NCBI RefSeq assembly: GCF_020360975.1
Contig: NW_025408667.1
Span: forward strand, 7,936,001 to 8,000,000
From: Hirsutella rhossiliensis
Taxonomy: Eukaryota; Ascomycota; Sordariomycetes; Hypocreales; Ophiocordycipitaceae
Direction of reading: 5' to 3'
DNA length: 64,000 nucleotides
Numbering within the stretch: position 1 is the first letter of the stretch; each line of letters starts with the position of its first letter. The position numbers were made by a program, and so were the translations under genes. The notes beneath the pieces are model-generated. The model did not search any database, was not told the DNA's origin, and saw only the letters and a program-made list of their open reading frames with translations. Below, piece after piece: positions 60,155 through 64,000 of the stretch.

Positions 60155-62917
60155 CTTAATAAAGTCCTAGTTAACGTTAAACTCTTTAGTTATACAATTA
60201 TAGGGGCTAAATCGAAATTCTACTAGTAAGTAACCGAAGTTATTAGTTATATTTATAGAATAAATAAAAGGTGCCCTATAAAAGCTAAAGTTATTAAAAT
60301 TAAGGAATAAATAAGATACCTTAATATAACGTATATTAAAGCTTTCCTTAGTATTATAGGATACTATCGAATCTAGATTAGATAGTTCGCTGTCTTAGTA
60401 AAACCCCTTATAAACCTATTAAAGAAAGAAGTCTATTAGGAATAAGGAGATAAATAAGTAAAAGCGATAGCTACCTTTAAGGAAGCTATTACTAATCTAG
60501 TCTTTCTAGTATCCCTTAACGTTAGCTTAGGAAGAGGAGATATTATTTTAATATATAATGCTAGTCTACTTAGCTAGGGGGCAGTCTTAATATAAATCGT
60601 CGATAGAAAGAGGCGCCCTATAAGGTTTAAAAGTAGAATATAGTTACTAGTAGAAACTAAATACGATATAATAAAGAGGGAGTATAGGGCTATATTAAGT
60701 GCGCTTAGGAGACTAAGAATATACCTATATAGCGTATATTTTATCTTAGAAACTAACGTATAAGTCCTAGTTAATTAACTAAAAGGTGCCCTTAAAGACG
60801 TCCCTAGAGCTATAGTAACTCGCTAGATAATCTATATTTTCCTCTTTAACTTTACTATATAATACGTCGAAGGGAAATAGAAGGCAATATTAAAGAATTT
60901 ATAGACTTTTACTTAAACGTAGTATAAGGGACTAAGCTATAAGGGGACTACTTAAAGGAATCGAGGATAATTATAGACTTCCTTTAAACGTTAAAACGGC
61001 CGGAGGTCCTTTCTAAATAAGACTATAGGAAGCTACGTTTAAAGAGTCTAAATTTCTACGTTAAAGATTAAAAGCTTTAGCGACTCCCTAAGAAGAAAGA
61101 AAGGGGACCTATACTAGTCGTAGACGACCTAAAAGAATAAAAAAGGATTATCGTAAAGTACTACGCGTAAATAGGATAAAAAGGATAATAAGTTATATAT
61201 ATATTTATAAAGAATAAGTATTAGTAGGCTAGCTTTTAAAACGATATTTATAGCGTAATCTCTTCCTATAAAGAATATTAATACTTTACGACTAAGAGAC
61301 CCTAAGAAGTTATAACCGCGACCGCGCCTAGCTACCCTATAAGTAAGATTTACTTCGATAGCTAGTATATACTATCTAATTATAGGTATTTATACCTTAT
61401 AAAAGCACGAGACGACCTTACTAGATAGGTAGAAGTAACCCTAGTTAAGGAAATTACTATAGGAGCTATAACTAAATTTATACTCTTTATTATTTATAGG
61501 TATAGCGTAATACTATACGCTATAATCGATAGAAGGCCCGAAATAAAGAAAGACTTTAAGTATATCCTAAAAGATATAGGCGTTAAAGTTATTTAAACTT
61601 TAGTATATAATCTAAAGGCAAACGTAGTAGTAAAATAAGAGTACTAAAGGTTAATAATAGTACTTATAAAAATAGTAAAGAAAAAGGGTAAGTAGATTAG
61701 ATACCTTAACTAAGTAATCCTTACAGACCGAATAGTAGTTAGAGAGTCTTATAAAATATTAGCTTTCTACCTACTATATAGATAGGAACTAGTACTACCT
61801 CTTAAAGTAGAATACCTAACTTAGCGACTAATCGACTAAGATAAAGTAAAGATAAGAGAAGAATTATTTAAAGTATAAGTATAAGTTTTAGAAAGGAAAG
61901 AAAAAAATATAAAAAAAGCTAAGAAAAGAGTAATAAGATATTAGAATTAATTAATAGAGAGAACGGATAAAGCTAATAAGTATATAATAAGAAAAGAAAG
62001 CTTATAACTTAAAGACCTTATCTTACTATTTAACGTAAGACGATTAAATAATCTAGGGAGGTAAGCTAAGTATTAAATAAAGTAAAACAGTCCCTTTTAA
62101 GTAGTATCGCGCTTAGAGTAGTCTAGGGCATATAGGATTAAGACTTTAGATAAAATCGTACTTAATAAGATAATCTTAAGAGAGTATTTAAAGAAGTTTA
62201 AAAAGGATAAGGAAGGTTAGTAGTACTCTACTAAGGACGACTAGTTACTCTAGGATAAGATTACTCTCGATAAGAGAAAGAAGGAAGAAATAATAAATAA
62301 AGTAGATAATTTACTACTACTACTAAGTAAAGAAGCCTTAGATTAAATAGTACTATAGTCCTTAATAAACCTTAGAAGGATTAAAGCTAAGAAGAGGAAG
62401 AAGAGCGACTATAGATACCTAAGAAAGGCCTAAGGCATACGATTAAGGTTTAGCTACTATAACTTAGTAAAGTAAAAAAGGATCTCTATATAGGAGCCTT
62501 AAAGACGCTAATCTAATAAGAAAAGGAGGAGGTAAAAAGGAGCTAGGGAGGAAAAGGCAGTAAAGACAAAAATCTATAACTATCGTAAGAAGCACGCTAG
62601 AACCTAACTAGTAACTAGAGCACCGTTTAACTATTTAATTAAAGGACGACTATAGTAGCCGAGATATTTATAAGCGCCCTACCTACTACCTTACCGTTTT
62701 ATATTTTCTACTTAAAGCTCCTTAAGTAGATAAAGATAATATTTCCTACCCTTCCTTAATAATAACTTACCTTTTACTACCTTAAAGAAGATAAATAAAG
62801 ATATAATTAAATAATAGAGTAAGAAAATAAATATTCTTACTACCTACCTCCCTTAAGAATAGGATTTTTTACTTTATAGATAGGGACTTTTATTCTTTAT
62901 TATAAAGGGGGAGACTT

Positions 62918-64000
62918 ATTATAGCGAAAATAAACGCGCTTATAAGATAAATTTTAATATATTTTTAACTTACTAGATTAAATACGTATAACCTTAAGAG
63001 AAAAACTTTTACTATTAAAGATAGCGACTAAATAAGGCTACCTACTCCTAGTAAACCTATTATAGACTATTATAAAGCGAACTTAAAGACTATCTAATTA
63101 TTACTTAAGAGAGAGCTCGTTAAACCTATATAATCTTTTTCTAGGTAAAACGGGCGTAAGGTTAATTTCCTCCCCTTCCTTAAATCCTTAGTAGGATTAA
63201 AGGGATTAAGGATATTATAAAGAAGATAAGGGGCGGTCTTATTATTAATATACTTATCGTAAAATTTATTAGTCTTAAGGTTAGTATAGAAATTATAACT
63301 ATATATACGGTTAGTAAATCTATTAAGGTCGTAAGTAGCCCTATAGTATCTAAGGAAGTACCGCTATTTATAAATAAGCGCCTTAGTTAAATCCTAGATA
63401 TAGTTAGTATAAGAACCGCTAGTAGTGCCTAGAAAAGAGATATACTTATAAAAAGGAAATATAACGTGCTTATAAGCGGAAGTTATAGTTATCTAATAAG
63501 TTTAAATATACCCTTAATAAAGGCAAGGATTATAAGTTCTATATAAAGTAATTAGGACTACTTAAGAGTATTCTTACTACCTTAAACTAAGCTAAGAAAA
63601 GAAGTATCTATATAGATAAGCGATTTCTATAGGGATATAGATTATTAGCTAACGTCTATAATAAAGGGCATAGAAAACGATTTAATTATACCGACTTAGT
63701 ATGCTCTTAAGAAAGTAAGAGAGAAGAGAGCGACCGCGCGCTTTAATCCTAACGATATTAAGAGCTTCTAATAAAACCTATAACTAAAAGGCAATTTCTA
63801 TATAAATTAGAAACCCTTAATAACCGATATTATTTCTACTATAGACCTAGGTCTTAAAGTAACTATAGATCTATAGAAAAAGATAGTTAGAACGAGCTAA
63901 GCGAGATTAGATAAGTTAGATAGTTATTACTTAAAAGTACTTTATATAAAGAGGAAAGACCTTAGTATAATAATTCTAAGTAAGAAGAGTAGTAATAATA
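62918..64000 (+). repeat. RIP-mutated sequence downstream of gypsy C; long read-through frame
   Basis: After the C polypurine tract the sequence stays RIP-saturated. From about 63,230 to the end, one plus-strand frame reads with few stops (VSSPIVSKEVPLFINKRLS, KKVREKRATARFNPNDI), so it was once coding, perhaps the gag of a further retroelement. No domain recognised; it runs off the window. Confidence 0.4.

Larger units (their letters stand above)
49000..62920 (+). pseudogene. gypsy C relic: gag, protease, RT, RNase H, integrase; split by copia B and a solo LTR
   Basis: A RIP-destroyed plus-strand Ty3/gypsy element. The gag-like frame before 50,272 (NVTKFLKKFE near 49,700) continues after copia B at 56,353. 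RT blocks occur at about 59,090-59,520 (LEIGVLKKGHRPYKNPFFLVV, here read with a few stops; RLINSATRINTVIIRD; FLNNIGIKGP, with YLDD-type Asp changed to Asn). The solo LTR at 59,582 then intervenes. RNase H (SLGRGDIILIYNASLL, about 60,520; YDIIKREYRAILSALRRLRI, about 60,668) and integrase (KARDDLTR, about 61,402; IDRRPEIKKDF, about 61,527) follow. A polypurine tract AAAGGGGGAGAC at about 62,906 suggests its 3' LTR starts near 62,918. The start is approximate. Confidence 0.72.

Overview
The window is from a filamentous ascomycete (Pezizomycotina-type fungus). The evidence is short GT..AG introns with CTAAC-like branch sites, fungal-type Ty3/gypsy and Ty1/copia retrotransposons, and a massive repeat-induced point mutation (RIP) signature. 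It falls into two compositional worlds with a sharp border near 13,853.

Positions 1-13,852 are ordinary, GC-balanced fungal DNA. They hold the 3' part of a frameshifted chromodomain-type Ty3/gypsy element with its 3' LTR (1-4145), a multi-exon cysteine-rich gene on the minus strand (4280-6005), a possible 5' gene end next to an AT-rich patch (7227-8340), a minus-strand spliced gene for a putative phospholipase C/P1-nuclease-like helical metalloprotein (8404-9952), and an intact intronless gene for a jacalin-like lectin (11,484-12,455).

Positions 13,853-64,000 are a TE graveyard. CpA and TpG are almost eliminated while CpG survives, as expected from CpA-to-TpA RIP. ATG, CAA, CAG and TGG codons are therefore lost, and open frames nearly vanish. 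Reading through the RIP stops, I could follow pol or gag domains and delimit several elements by equal-length LTR pairs and matching 5-bp target-site duplications (TSDs). They are: a 373-bp terminal-repeat miniature element (17,608-17,980, TSD ACTAC); copia A (18,610-24,806, TSD ATAAT), sitting in the gag of gypsy F; gypsy E on the minus strand (29,445-44,312, TSD AGATA), sitting in gypsy D and itself split by gypsy G (30,451-38,325, TSD GTAAG); copia B (50,277-56,347, TSD GTAAT), sitting in the gag of gypsy C; and two solo LTRs of the copia B family (28,815-29,380, TSD AAACC; 59,582-60,149, TSD TTAAC).

The copia-type elements share a primer-binding site (PBS) that matches the anticodon arm of a tRNA (initiator Met in copia B). 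Each one carries, directly after it, a perfect hairpin whose sequence differs between elements. This, and a small un-mutated LTR-internal-LTR unit welded to the 3' end of copia A, are the most unusual signals here. No host gene could be recognised between 13.9 and 64 kb.
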